Assembly (NCBI RefSeq): GCF_020880815.1 | Contig: NZ_JAJITD010000032.1 | Location: 1 to 39,699 of the forward strand | DNA from: Paraburkholderia sejongensis | Lineage (GTDB): Bacteria; Pseudomonadota; Gammaproteobacteria; Burkholderiales; Burkholderiaceae | DNA: 39,699 bases | Direction of reading: 5' to 3' | Part shown: in pieces, positions 17,988 to 26,540 of the stretch | How positions within the stretch are numbered: the stretch's first letter is position 1 | Layout: each line of letters begins with the position of its first letter | The notes under the pieces: generated by a model | Seen by the model: only the letters and a program-made list of their open reading frames with translations | What the model was told of the DNA's origin: nothing | Database searches by the model: none | Position numbers and translations under genes: made by a program

Positions 17988-18721
17988 GCGTCACCCGCCG
18001 CGGAAGCTTCGTTGTCGATGGCCGGCGGCGTATCCGATTCGATCCGCTCGAGACGATAGCCGTAGCCGTAGATCGGCGTGAGCCGGTAGCCGTGCTCCGG
18101 ACGCAGACCGAGCTTGCTGCGCAGCATCGACACGTGCGTGTCCATCGTGCGCGACGGGATGTCGGTGGCCTGCTTCCAGATCACGTCGAGAATATGCGCG
18201 CGCGACAGCGGCCGGCTCAGATGCTGGAACAGCAGCAGCGCAAGCTCGAACTCTTTCTGGGTGACGGCGACCGTCGTGCCGCGTACGACCACGTGCTTGG
18301 CGCTCAGATCGAACTCGAATTCGCCGAACACTTCCTTGCTCGCCGGAGGCTTCAGGTAATAAGCGCGACGCAGCAGTGAGCCGACTCGGGCGAGCAGGAC
18401 CGCGCCGGACACCGGCTTGACGAGGTAATCGTCGGCGCCGGTGTTCAGGATCGACGTGATGTCGGTTTCGCGGCCGCGGCTGGTCATGAACAGAACAGGC
18501 AGGCGCTCGGACAGGCTTTCGCGCACCCAGCGCAGCACTTCTTCGCCGGACATGTCGGGAACGTTCCAGTCGAGCACGAGCAGATCGAACGTCTGGCGGC
18601 GCAGCTGGCGCACCAGCTCGCGCCCCGCGCTGAACGCGTGACAGACGTGACCGGCCGCCGACAGCGTTTGGCAAACAAGATCGGCTTGAGCCGAATCGTC
18701 ATCGAGGACTGCAATTCTCAT
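17984..18721 (-). CDS. OmpR/PhoB-family response regulator
   Basis: A 245-residue two-component regulator. The receiver domain starts MRIAVLDDDS; the phosphorylated residue should be Asp51 in LLVLDWNVPD, and the conserved Lys is in DYLVKPVSG (about 103). A C-terminal winged helix (about 130-235) contains TQKEFELALLLFQH and RTMDTHVSMLRSKLGL. The ATG at 18721 puts the protein start right at the fold; a TTG 12 nt upstream is also possible. It is first in the operon with the LysM/FecR protein and CHASE2 kinase. Confidence 0.93.
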   Translation of the reverse strand: MRIAVLDDDSAQADLVCQTLSAAGHVCHAFSAGRELVRQLRRQTFDLLVLDWNVPDMSGEEVLRWVRESLSERLPVLFMTSRGRETDITSILNTGADDYLVKPVSGAVLLARVGSLLRRAYYLKPPASKEVFGEFEFDLSAKHVVVRGTTVAVTQKEFELALLLFQHLSRPLSRAHILDVIWKQATDIPSRTMDTHVSMLRSKLGLRPEHGYRLTPIYGYGYRLERIESDTPPAIDNEASAAGDA

Positions 18722-19453
18722 AAAACCCCACAACGCAACAGCGCCTTTCGTAACTGGCGGCCGGCGAACCGGCAGACGACCGGGATGACGGTTTGAGCCG
18801 TCGATCCGGCTTCCCTAAAAACTCCGGCGGTTACTTTCTGACTAATGGTCCCTTGCCGTGCCCCCGTTTCGCGCTGCTTCGTGTGAAGCGCGAAAACAGC
18901 GCATATATGAAATCGACAGCGATTATGCGGGGCAGATCATCATAATCGAAAACCCTCTTTTTTCCGGCTGCCGTGTGTCGACAATCCGTGGCGATAAACC
19001 CTGGTTGAAAGCGGCTCACACATTTTTTTCTTGGCTTTTTCCTGCTCCTGCGGGTCGGGCCGTCCCCGCATAAAAGTCGTCCAGCATACTCAGACCCTTG
19101 CTGGGATGGCGTTTGGCCCCGTCCCTGTCTCCCGTTTCAGTGGCCCCGTCGGCGCCCCCGGATTTAACAATTTGCTGCGTAGTATAAGAATAGTCTCAAA
19201 ATAAATCGTTTAAACATTGTCAGATTTCTGCATCAGATGTCATCGCATTTGATGCCTTCGGCATGCATTTAATTTGAGATAGAAATTTGCTCGAATGCAA
19301 TACGGATCACGTGCCGATTTGGACGTTTGTTTGCTCAACAACAATTCGCGCCGTTGGGCTGGCGTGACGGCCTGGGCACCGAGTCCCGAAGAGACGCGCG
19401 AGACGCTGCGCAACGCAACGCTATCCTTTGCCGCCGCGGCCGTCGCGGCGGGC
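18722..19453. other. Long intergenic region with low-GC core
   Basis: About 730 nt with no gene that I can support. The stretch at roughly 19150-19350 is much richer in A/T than the rest of the window. Inverted repeats are present: TTCGCGCT/AGCGCGAA at 18868-18894, with an alternative inner stem GCTTC/GAAGC, and ATGCC-TTC-GGCAT near 19252-19264. It must hold the promoter of the response-regulator operon, but I cannot place it with confidence. Confidence 0.5.
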
Positions 19454-19490
19454 AAAAAAATACGGCGTTGCCCGACCAAAGGCAACGCCG
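19454..19490 (-). terminator. Rho-independent terminator
   Basis: On the minus strand a perfect 10-bp stem (CGGCGTTGCC / GGCAACGCCG, 8-nt loop) is followed by TATTTTTTT. It is the clearest intrinsic terminator in the window and ends a transcript coming from the 19500-19700 region. Confidence 0.9.
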
Positions 19491-19499
19491 CTACGAGGA

Positions 19500-19619
19500 C
19501 TACACACGCTCGCCGGGGTCTAGCCGCACGAGTACCGCCACGTTAGCGCCGCCGAAAAACGCGCTCAAGATGAAAGAACTTCGTTTGTAACGGCCGGGCA
19601 AGTAGTTCTTACGCGCCAT
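19500..19619 (-). CDS. Possible 39-residue small protein, or small RNA with own terminator
   Basis: A short frame beginning MARKNYLPGRYKRSSF and ending just 10 nt before a strong intrinsic terminator. The peptide is basic at its N-terminus with a hydrophobic middle (FILSAFFGGANVAVLV) that could touch membrane. I do not recognise the family. There is no good Shine-Dalgarno sequence before the ATG; the same frame stays open upstream to 19697. A promoter-like pair (TTGTAA, 15 nt, TGTAAA) lies at 19697-19723 on this strand. The whole unit could instead be a small RNA of about 230 nt. Confidence 0.4.
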   Translation of the reverse strand: MARKNYLPGRYKRSSFILSAFFGGANVAVLVRLDPGERV

Positions 19620-19696
19620 CGGACCGTCGCCGGCACGCAAGTCCCGCCCGGCGCGTGTCGGAATTTGGTCTGAACTGAAGCCGTCCCCGCGGCGCA

Positions 19697-19723
19697 TTTA
19701 CACAGCTAGACGTTTTGTTACAA
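19697..19723 (-). promoter_or_regulatory. Possible promoter for the small transcription unit
   Basis: On the minus strand TTGTAA and TGTAAA are separated by 15 nt. The same bases read on the plus strand as TTTACA-16-TACAAT, so the element is promoter-like in both directions. Confidence 0.35.
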
Positions 19724-19783
19724 TCCGACCCTTTCTAGCGCCACAGCGCCTTTCGCGATGCCCGTCGCATCTTCGGCGCATCG

Positions 19784-22700
19784 TCAGCGCATCGCCTCGG
19801 CCTCGGGCATCGGCGCGAACAGCGCGTCGAGATCGTCGGCGGAAAACTTCGCGGCGCCGGCCGCGTCCTCGGCGAGAATGCTGTCGGCGAGACTGGCCTT
19901 CTGCTCCTGCAATTCGACGATCTTTTCCTCGATGCTGCCCGCCGCAATCAGCTTGTAGACGAACACCGGCTTGTCCTGCCCCAGCCGGTGCGCGCGGTCG
20001 GTCGCCTGATTCTCGGCGGCCGGATTCCACCACGGGTCGTAGTGGATCACCGTGTCGGCGGCGGTCAGGTTCAGGCCGACGCCGCCCGCCTTCAGGCTGA
20101 TCAGAAACAGCGGCACCTCGCCCCGCTGGAAACGCTCGACCGGTGTCACCCGATCGGCGGTGTCGCCGGTCAGCATCACGTACGGGATCGCGGCTTCGTC
20201 GAGCGCGGCGGCGATCAGCGCGAGCATGCCCGTGAACTGCGAGAACAGCAGCACCCGGCGGCCCTCCTCGATCAACTCGGGCAGCATCGACAGCAGCAGG
20301 TCGAGCTTGGCCGAGCGCGTCCTCCGTTCGTGCTCGCCGGCGGCTGAACCGCCCAGCGCGCCGAGCAGCCGCGGATCGCAACACACCTGGCGCAGCTTCA
20401 GCAGCGCGTCGAGCACGATGATGTGACTGCGCGCGAGCCCCTGCGCGCTGACCGCCGCGCGCACCTTGTCCTGCATTGCGGTTCGCACGGTTTCGTACAG
20501 ATCGCGTTGCGCGCCTTCGAGATCGACCGGGCACATGATCGTCGTCTTCGGCGGCAGCTCCTTCACGACCTCGTCCTTGCGACGGCGCAGCATGAACGGT
20601 CGGATCCGGCGCGCGAGCAACGCGCGGCGCACGTCGTCGCCGTTCTTCTCGATCGGATTGCGCCAACGCCGCGTGAAATCCTTCAGGCTGCCGAGAAAAC
20701 CCGGCAACAGAAAATCGAACTGCGACCACAGCTCGCCGAGATGGTTTTCGAGCGGCGTGCCGGTCAGACACAGCCGATGCCGCGCGTGCAGTCCGCGAAT
20801 CGCCTGCGCGGCCTTGGTGGAGGCGTTTTTCACGTACTGCGCCTCGTCGAGGATCAGCAGATGGTAGTCATGACCGGCGAGCACTTTCTGGTCGCGCCAC
20901 AGCAATGCGTAGGTGGTCAGGATCAGCTCGTGTTCGCCGATCCGCTCGAAGCGCTCCTTGCGCTGCGGGCCATTGAGCACCAGCACCTTCAACTCGGGCG
21001 CGAAGCGCCGCGCTTCCTCGCGCCAGTTGTGCACCAGCGTGGTCGGCACGACGATCAGCGCGGGACGCACGAGCCGCCCCGCTTCCTTCTCCGCGAGAAT
21101 GTGCGCGAGCGTCTGCACGGTTTTGCCGAGTCCCATGTCGTCGGCGAGCACGCCGGCCAGATCCTGTTCGCGCAGATACTGCATCCAGTTCAGCCCCTGG
21201 CGCTGGTACGCGCGCAACTCGGCCTTCAGACCGCGCGGCAGCGGCACTTCACGCAGACCCGGACCTGCCTGCAGACGGCGCGCGAGGTCACGGATCGACG
21301 CGTCGCCGCTGAATTGCCAGCGCCCGGTGTCGTTCAGCGCGTCGAGCCGGCCGGCGTCAAGCGCGGACACGCGCAACGGAGCACCGTCGGCGAGCGTGCC
21401 GCCCAGCGAATCGAACAGATCGACCAGCACGCGCACGACCGGCTTCAACCGGTCCGCGCGCAGCCGCAGCCGCTTGTTCTCGTCGGTCTTCAGCTCGATC
21501 GGCTCGGCGTCGCCGATCGTCTCGAGCGCGCCCGACAGCCAGCGCCGGTCGCGCCGGAACAGATCGGCGAGCAGCGGTTCGAGTCGCACGTTGCGCTCGC
21601 CGACGCGGATGCCCATCTCCAGATCGAACCAGCCGTCGCCTGCCTGCTGCGCGGTGCCGTCGATCGCGTCGATCTCGATCACGTTGTAGCGGAACCCGGG
21701 CGCCATCGTCACGCGCCAGCCGTTCGCGCTGAGCCGCGGCAGCGCATCGTTGACGAATTCGGACCATGCGTCGACGTCCGGCAGGCCGAGCAGCGTGTCG
21801 GGCAACTGGCGCGTTGCGTGGACACTGCGCGTCGGCACCTTCTGCAGACCGGTCTTGCGCAGTTCGAGCAGGCGCTTTTTCTCCGCCTCGTAGCGCCGGC
21901 GGATGTGGATCACGTCGCCGCCCGGCAGCGGCACCAGCGTCACGCTGCTGTCGGCGCTGATGCTGACGCCGTCGTAGTCGAAGCTCACGGCGGCCAGTTC
22001 GACCGTGCCGGGGTCGCGCGCCGGCGCGGCCTGCCCGTTCTTGCCGCGGGTCGGTTTCACCGCCTTCGCGGACTTCACCGCGCGAGACAGTTTCGTCGTC
22101 GCGGACAGCGCGTGGCTGTCGAGCGTCAGCACCGGCACCGGCTCGACATCGATCACACGCAGCGCGGACGCATCGTGGGTCGGCGGCAGCGGCAAGCCGG
22201 GCGCGATCTCGCGCAGCACGGAGGCGACGAGCGGCGCCTCGGCCAGCGAAATCGGCGGCATCGCGAGATAGTCGGGCAACTGCTGGAACGGCAGCGACAG
22301 CGGCACGATGCCCGCCTCGTGCGCGACCCCGTCGACGTACCAGACCGGCTCGGTCGGCAGCACCATGCTCGCGCGCGGTTCGGTGCGCAGCACCGGGCGC
22401 AGGCGTTGATCGGGCAGCGGCTCCCATTCGATGCGGCCGGGCCGGTCGGCGGCCCGCGCAAGCGGCGTCGGCCCGGCCTGACCGGGGGCGATGCCGAAGT
22501 CGCAGAACAGGCGCCCGGTCGCGATCAGTTTCTGCAACGTCTCGGCGCCGCTCGCGCCGCGCAGCACGAACTGGCCGAAATCCTCGCGCGAGCGGCCGAG
22601 CCACAGGCCGCGCAGGATCGACAGATCGTCGTCGGAAATAAAGCGCGGCTGGCGCAGCAACGCCGCCTCGACATCGGTCCAGCTGTCGCCGACTTCGACG

Positions 22701-23338
22701 ATCGTGCCATCGGCGTCGCAGCGCGCGCGATGCAGCACGACTTCATGGCGCAGATGGAAGCTCGACCAGTTCAGCCTGTAAGCGAGCGTTTCGGTGCGCC
22801 CGCTTTGGCGCGGGCGCTGGTTCGCGCTCGCGGTATCGGCGGCTTCGGCCGCGCGGGCCCGTTCGCGAAACCGTTCCAGCCAGCTGACGAGTTCCGGGCG
22901 TACGCCCGGGGATGCAGAAGACGGCGCCGACCACGACGACCCGCTTCGCGCGTTGAGCGGGCGCGCTGCGAACCCGCGCTCTGCGTCCGCTCCATCGCTC
23001 CCGCCGCTGTCGACGCTGTCGGCCTGCTCATCCTGCACCCGCGTGATGTGATCCATCTCGTCGTGGTAGTCGAGCTCCGCAAGCAGCAGCGCGGCGACGT
23101 GCTTGCAGTCGCGCCCGACCGGGCAGGTACAGTCGCCTTGCGCCCACGGCGAGCCGCCGTCGGTGCGAAAGCTCACCCGCGTGCGGTACGGCTGCGGCCG
23201 CGACCCCTGCACGTTGCCCGACAGCGTCGAGCCATGCCATTTCACGTTGCTGACCGCGCCCACCGAGCGCGCCTTGGCGACGGTCCACTCACCGAGCCAG
23301 TCCGTAATCCTTTCCCGATCGAAGAAAACTGACGACAT
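19784..23338 (-). CDS. SWIM zinc-finger SNF2-family helicase/ATPase
   Basis: A 1184-residue protein. Near residues 69-82 is a SWIM zinc finger (CTCPVGRDCKH, the CxC...CxH pattern). A long family-specific middle region follows. The C-terminal half is a SNF2/RapA-type ATPase: motif I DDMGLGKT (about 730), motif II LDEAQYVKN (about 829), motif III LTGTPLENH, and the helicase C-terminal part ending in DPWWNPAAENQATDRAHRLGQ (about 1100-1120). Such proteins are DNA-stimulated translocases that remodel protein-DNA complexes; the bacterial SWIM-SNF2 subgroup has no settled role. It appears monocistronic. The protein starts MSSVFFDRE at 23338. Confidence 0.93.
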   Translation of the reverse strand: MSSVFFDRERITDWLGEWTVAKARSVGAVSNVKWHGSTLSGNVQGSRPQPYRTRVSFRTDGGSPWAQGDCTCPVGRDCKHVAALLLAELDYHDEMDHITRVQDEQADSVDSGGSDGADAERGFAARPLNARSGSSWSAPSSASPGVRPELVSWLERFRERARAAEAADTASANQRPRQSGRTETLAYRLNWSSFHLRHEVVLHRARCDADGTIVEVGDSWTDVEAALLRQPRFISDDDLSILRGLWLGRSREDFGQFVLRGASGAETLQKLIATGRLFCDFGIAPGQAGPTPLARAADRPGRIEWEPLPDQRLRPVLRTEPRASMVLPTEPVWYVDGVAHEAGIVPLSLPFQQLPDYLAMPPISLAEAPLVASVLREIAPGLPLPPTHDASALRVIDVEPVPVLTLDSHALSATTKLSRAVKSAKAVKPTRGKNGQAAPARDPGTVELAAVSFDYDGVSISADSSVTLVPLPGGDVIHIRRRYEAEKKRLLELRKTGLQKVPTRSVHATRQLPDTLLGLPDVDAWSEFVNDALPRLSANGWRVTMAPGFRYNVIEIDAIDGTAQQAGDGWFDLEMGIRVGERNVRLEPLLADLFRRDRRWLSGALETIGDAEPIELKTDENKRLRLRADRLKPVVRVLVDLFDSLGGTLADGAPLRVSALDAGRLDALNDTGRWQFSGDASIRDLARRLQAGPGLREVPLPRGLKAELRAYQRQGLNWMQYLREQDLAGVLADDMGLGKTVQTLAHILAEKEAGRLVRPALIVVPTTLVHNWREEARRFAPELKVLVLNGPQRKERFERIGEHELILTTYALLWRDQKVLAGHDYHLLILDEAQYVKNASTKAAQAIRGLHARHRLCLTGTPLENHLGELWSQFDFLLPGFLGSLKDFTRRWRNPIEKNGDDVRRALLARRIRPFMLRRRKDEVVKELPPKTTIMCPVDLEGAQRDLYETVRTAMQDKVRAAVSAQGLARSHIIVLDALLKLRQVCCDPRLLGALGGSAAGEHERRTRSAKLDLLLSMLPELIEEGRRVLLFSQFTGMLALIAAALDEAAIPYVMLTGDTADRVTPVERFQRGEVPLFLISLKAGGVGLNLTAADTVIHYDPWWNPAAENQATDRAHRLGQDKPVFVYKLIAAGSIEEKIVELQEQKASLADSILAEDAAGAAKFSADDLDALFAPMPEAEAMR

Positions 23339-23499
23339 CCGCGTGCATTCCTGTTCAAGCCGGCGAAGGCAAGCACGGACGGGACAAAAACACGCGCCGG
23401 ACGACGCTTTTCAGCAACGTCCGGCCCGCTCCGGCCGGCTGCCGTGTGCCTGTGGTAACCGGCCATTTTACGCGTGGGACGGCGATGGCCGCGCCGCCC

Positions 23500-24039
23500 T
23501 CAACGCCCGCCGCGCGCCATGCTGCTCCACACGCCGTCGCGCAAAATCAGCGCGTGCAGCAGCGCCGCCGCGAGATGCAGCAGCACCGTCGCGAACAGCG
23601 CGAACGCGAGCCATGTATGCAGCGCGCGCAGCAGCGCGAACAGCTGGACGTCGTGCGGCGCGATCGGCGGCAGATGCCACGAACCGGCGAGCGTGACCGG
23701 ATAACCGGCCGCCGACAGCATCGCCCAGCCGATCAACGGCATCGCCAGCATCAGCGCATACAGCACGACGTGCGACGCCTTCGCCGCGAACCGCTGCAAC
23801 GCCGGCATCTCGCGCGGCAACGGCGGACTGCCGCGCGTGACGCGCACCGCCAGCCGCACCAGCACCAGCGCGAGCAACGCAACGCCGAGCGGCCGATGCA
23901 GCGCGACCAGCGCATCGTGCGCGCGCGATACGGTCGCGACCATGCCGACGCCGATAAACAGCATCGCGACGATCAGCGGCGCCATCGTCCAGTGCAACAG
24001 CCGCGCGAGCGGGCTGAAATGAGTGCGCGCGGATTTCAT
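23500..24039 (-). CDS. Cytochrome b561-type membrane protein
   Basis: A 179-residue di-heme cytochrome b561 of the bacterial (YceJ-like) type. It has four predicted membrane helices. Likely heme-ligand histidines are in LARLLHWTMAP, ALHRPLGVALL, KASHVVLYALM and LLRALHTWLAF. It probably passes electrons from ubiquinol to a periplasmic partner. The ATG overlaps the stop of the catalase-like gene (ATGA), so the two are coupled, and the pairing suggests it feeds electrons to that heme protein. Confidence 0.88.
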   Translation of the reverse strand: MKSARTHFSPLARLLHWTMAPLIVAMLFIGVGMVATVSRAHDALVALHRPLGVALLALVLVRLAVRVTRGSPPLPREMPALQRFAAKASHVVLYALMLAMPLIGWAMLSAAGYPVTLAGSWHLPPIAPHDVQLFALLRALHTWLAFALFATVLLHLAAALLHALILRDGVWSSMARGGR

Positions 24040-25148
24040 GAATGCTCTCCGTTGTGTGCGCCGGCGACCGGCGTTTGATGGACCTCCGGATGCAGCGCCT
24101 CCTCGCGCGTGCGCCGTTTGAACGACAGCGCGTAGGCGGCCGAGCGCGCGGCCAGCAGCGGATCGTCGGACGGCGCGATGCCGGCGGGCAGGATCGTCGG
24201 ATCGAAGTTGATGTCGCGGCAGGTGCCGTCTTCCTGCGAGGTCGTGCGCTCGAGCACCAGCGTGCCCGCGTCGATGCGCTGACGGTCGTCGGGCCATTGC
24301 AGCGTCGCGTCGTCGGTCGGGTCGCCCGCTTGCGCGACGGTCAGGATCAGGTGCCAGCGCAACGGTCCCTGTTGCAGCCGTTCATCGAGATCGGCGGCGA
24401 GGAAGTTCTTTGCGGCCTGCTGCGCGGCGCTGAGCGGCGCGTACGGCGTGTCGGGCACGACCGACCAGCGCACCGCGCGCGTGGTCCCATGCGCGTCGGT
24501 ATACAGGAACGCGTTGATGCCGTAATACGCGGCGTTCGCGAGACTCGACGACGGCGCGTGCGCCTTCACCCAGCGCAGGAACGGCTGGGTCTCGGGATTG
24601 GCCGCGTAGAACGCCTGCAGTTTCGCCGGGTCCGGTTTGCCGGTTGCGGGATCGGGCTTCGCCGCGAGCAGTTGCTGGTAGAACTGCGCGGGCGTATGCA
24701 CGACGAACAGCGGCGTCGAGTTCATGCCGGTGCGCCATTGTTCGCCGTTTTGCAGCCGGAACTGCAATGCGAGGCTGCGCACCGGCGAACTCGTATCGGG
24801 CGCGGACGGATTGCCGCCCGGCACCGCGAAGCGGCCCGACACCGGGGTGCGGCCCGGTGCGAACACCGCCGCGTGCGACAGCGCGGCGCCGTTGCCGTTG
24901 CTGTCGAAATAGCCTTCGACGCAGAGGCCTTTCGCGTGATTGCGTCGATAGCCGGGATGCGGGCCGGCGTTCGCTTCGAAGGTATCGATGATGCGCGGCG
25001 CGCTCAAACGCGCGGGAGTGAGCCAGCCCGCGGTGTACGCGAAGCCGCCCGCGAGCGCGAGCACGGCGGCGCCGATCACGGCTAGCCGGCACCGCACGCA
25101 GATCGGTCGCTCGCCGGACGGCGGCGTGGGAACGGAGGGTTGTGTCAC
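24036..25148 (-). CDS. Periplasmic catalase-related peroxidase
   Basis: A 370-residue heme protein of the small catalase-family peroxidase (SrpA-like) group. An N-terminal hydrophobic segment (about 23-43, LAVIGAAVLALAGGFAYTAG) anchors or exports it. The distal His is in RRNHAKGLCVEGYF, and the likely proximal Tyr is in ARSAAYALSFKRR. The middle has the catalase-like LALQFRLQNGEQWRTGMN. It is expected to reduce peroxides in the periplasm. The GTG start at 25148 has AAGGAG 5 nt upstream. It is followed by cytochrome b561 with an ATGA overlap, and preceded by an ECF-type promoter site. Confidence 0.9.
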   Translation of the reverse strand: MTQPSVPTPPSGERPICVRCRLAVIGAAVLALAGGFAYTAGWLTPARLSAPRIIDTFEANAGPHPGYRRNHAKGLCVEGYFDSNGNGAALSHAAVFAPGRTPVSGRFAVPGGNPSAPDTSSPVRSLALQFRLQNGEQWRTGMNSTPLFVVHTPAQFYQQLLAAKPDPATGKPDPAKLQAFYAANPETQPFLRWVKAHAPSSSLANAAYYGINAFLYTDAHGTTRAVRWSVVPDTPYAPLSAAQQAAKNFLAADLDERLQQGPLRWHLILTVAQAGDPTDDATLQWPDDRQRIDAGTLVLERTTSQEDGTCRDINFDPTILPAGIAPSDDPLLAARSAAYALSFKRRTREEALHPEVHQTPVAGAHNGEHS

Positions 25149-25204
25149 GAGGACTCCTTACCGGATGGATCTGAGAATCAATCGACGAATGAAGCAACGT
25201 TCGG

Positions 25205-25232
25205 GTGAACACCCGATTCGACGATCTATTCC
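25205..25232 (-). promoter_or_regulatory. ECF sigma promoter before the catalase-like gene
   Basis: On the minus strand GGAATAGA is followed by 12 nt and GTGTTCAC. It has the same spacing and near-identical hexamers as three other sites in the locus. Confidence 0.7.
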
Positions 25233-25318
25233 ATCCGGCTCCGGCACGCGCGTTCATGCGAAGTCGCGCGCGCCGGTTGCCCGCGGGTTGCCTGCTGGCT
25301 GCAAAGCGCTGCTTCGAT

Positions 25319-25600
25319 TCAATTCGCGCCCGCAGCCGGTGCGCCGGACGTCGCGACGCGGCTCGCGGCGGCTGCCGCCTGCGCGGCGAGCGCCTGTTTG
25401 CGCTGCTCGACCAGCGGCGCGAACATCGGGTTGACGTCCGGGTAGGACGCATCGGTGATGTAGTCGAGACCGTTCTGCTGCGCCTCGATCAATTCCTGGT
25501 ACACCTGAGCACGGGTCTTGCCCTGCGCCAACGCGCCCGCCGAAGCGGTCGATGCGGCGAGAACGACGAAGGACAACGCGGCCAATGAGAACTTGTTCAT
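25319..25600 (-). CDS. DUF4148 exported protein
   Basis: A 93-residue protein of the DUF4148 family common in Burkholderia relatives. A cleavable signal peptide (about 1-25, ending GALAQG) precedes the core KTRAQVYQELIEAQQNG. A Pro/Tyr segment (ASYPDVNP) and an Ala-rich tail follow. Its function is unknown; it should be periplasmic. AGGAGT lies 5-6 nt before the ATG. An ECF-type promoter site sits about 40-70 nt upstream, so it should belong to the sigma regulon of the locus. Confidence 0.85.
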   Translation of the reverse strand: MNKFSLAALSFVVLAASTASAGALAQGKTRAQVYQELIEAQQNGLDYITDASYPDVNPMFAPLVEQRKQALAAQAAAAASRVATSGAPAAGAN

Positions 25601-25640
25601 GATCGACTCCTGTGAGAGTTGTGCGGGTTCGCATCGAGCA

Positions 25641-25668
25641 GAACCACCGCGCGGCGGCGTTTATTCCT
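25641..25668 (-). promoter_or_regulatory. ECF sigma promoter before DUF4148 gene
   Basis: On the minus strand GGAATAAA, 12 nt, GTGGTTCT. It is back to back with the plus-strand site at 25705. Confidence 0.75.
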
Positions 25669-25704
25669 GAATCGACCGCACGTGAAAAAGATCGTTTTCG
25701 GCGG

Positions 25705-25732
25705 GAATAAACGCATCCGCGCGGTGTTTGCC
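25705..25732 (+). promoter_or_regulatory. ECF sigma promoter before first anti-sigma gene
   Basis: GGAATAAA, 12 nt, GTGTTTGC, located 36 nt before the ATG at 25768. Confidence 0.8.
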
Positions 25733-25767
25733 TTCCGATCGCCGCCCTCCTTCGACTACGCCTCACC

Positions 25768-26499
25768 ATGACCTCGACCGATCACCCGTCCGGCGACTCG
25801 CCATCGGAAGCCGAGATTCAGGCTTACGCCGATGGCACGTTGACGCCCGAACGCGCGGCGGCGCTGCGCGACTATCTCGGCAAACATCCGGCGGAAGCGC
25901 GGCGGGTCGCGTTCTACGACCGGCTCAACGCACAGATCCAGGCGAGCTTTGCGAGCACCGACGAGCCGGACCCGGTGCCGAAGCGGGTCGGCAGCCGGCC
26001 GCGCGTGCACCGCAGCCGGCCACCCGTCAGCCGGGCGCGCCGCACGCTCGCGCTGTTCGCCATGCTCGCGCTGACGCTGGCGGCCGGCAGCGGCTGGCTC
26101 GCGGCGACCCAGGTCTCAGCGCCGGCGCTCGAGAACGCCGCCGTGATGGCGCTCGCCGAACTCAGCGCGCGGCCCTTTTCCGCCACCTCGCCGACGCAGG
26201 TCGATCCGGCCGCGCCGCCACTCGGCGCGATCGGGCTGCGGCTGGTCGGGCAACGGCTGCTGCAACTCGGCCCGCTGCAACGCGCGAACGAGTTCGTCTA
26301 TCTGAACGGCGACCAGCAACCGGTGGTGGTGCTGTCGGCCGCGGCGCCGTTCGCGCGCGAGCAGCCGCAATGGTCCGCGCGCCGCGTCGGCGAACTGCGG
26401 CTGCTGACGTGGACCGCGCAGCGGCAACGCTTCGTGGTCGCGGGCAATGCGCGTACTCACGGGCTGATGCGCGCCGCCGACGTGATGACCGCGCGCTGA
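25768..26499 (+). CDS. Anti-sigma factor-like membrane protein (first copy)
   Basis: A 243-residue protein. The N-terminal cytoplasmic part (about 1-90) has the zinc-less anti-sigma layout, with EAEIQAYADGTLTPERAAALRDYL and a later PVPKRV. A single membrane helix lies near residues 92-114 (TLALFAMLALTLAAGSGWLAA). The C-terminal half would be periplasmic and contains YLNGDQQPVVVLSAAAPF. It most likely binds and restrains the ECF sigma factor encoded at 26687. The ribosome-binding site is weak. The N-terminal region closely resembles that of the second anti-sigma-like protein at 27202. Confidence 0.8.
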   Translation: MTSTDHPSGDSPSEAEIQAYADGTLTPERAAALRDYLGKHPAEARRVAFYDRLNAQIQASFASTDEPDPVPKRVGSRPRVHRSRPPVSRARRTLALFAMLALTLAAGSGWLAATQVSAPALENAAVMALAELSARPFSATSPTQVDPAAPPLGAIGLRLVGQRLLQLGPLQRANEFVYLNGDQQPVVVLSAAAPFAREQPQWSARRVGELRLLTWTAQRQRFVVAGNARTHGLMRAADVMTAR

Positions 26500-26540
26500 C
26501 CGCAAGCGCAGCGCACGCTACGCGCAGCCCGAAACGCGAC

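Noticed and set aside
19240..19485. An 81-codon minus-strand frame
   Set aside because: Its start lies inside the intrinsic terminator at 19454-19490 and it has no ribosome-binding site.
19697..19724. Plus-strand promoter TTTACA-16-TACAAT
   Set aside because: It would only drive antisense RNA into the SNF2 gene; no plus-strand gene lies downstream. Kept only as part of the two-way promoter-like element.
20423..23332. Long open plus-strand frame (969 codons) opposite the SNF2 gene
   Set aside because: Same reasoning: antisense shadow with Arg/Gln/Ala-rich, domain-free translation.
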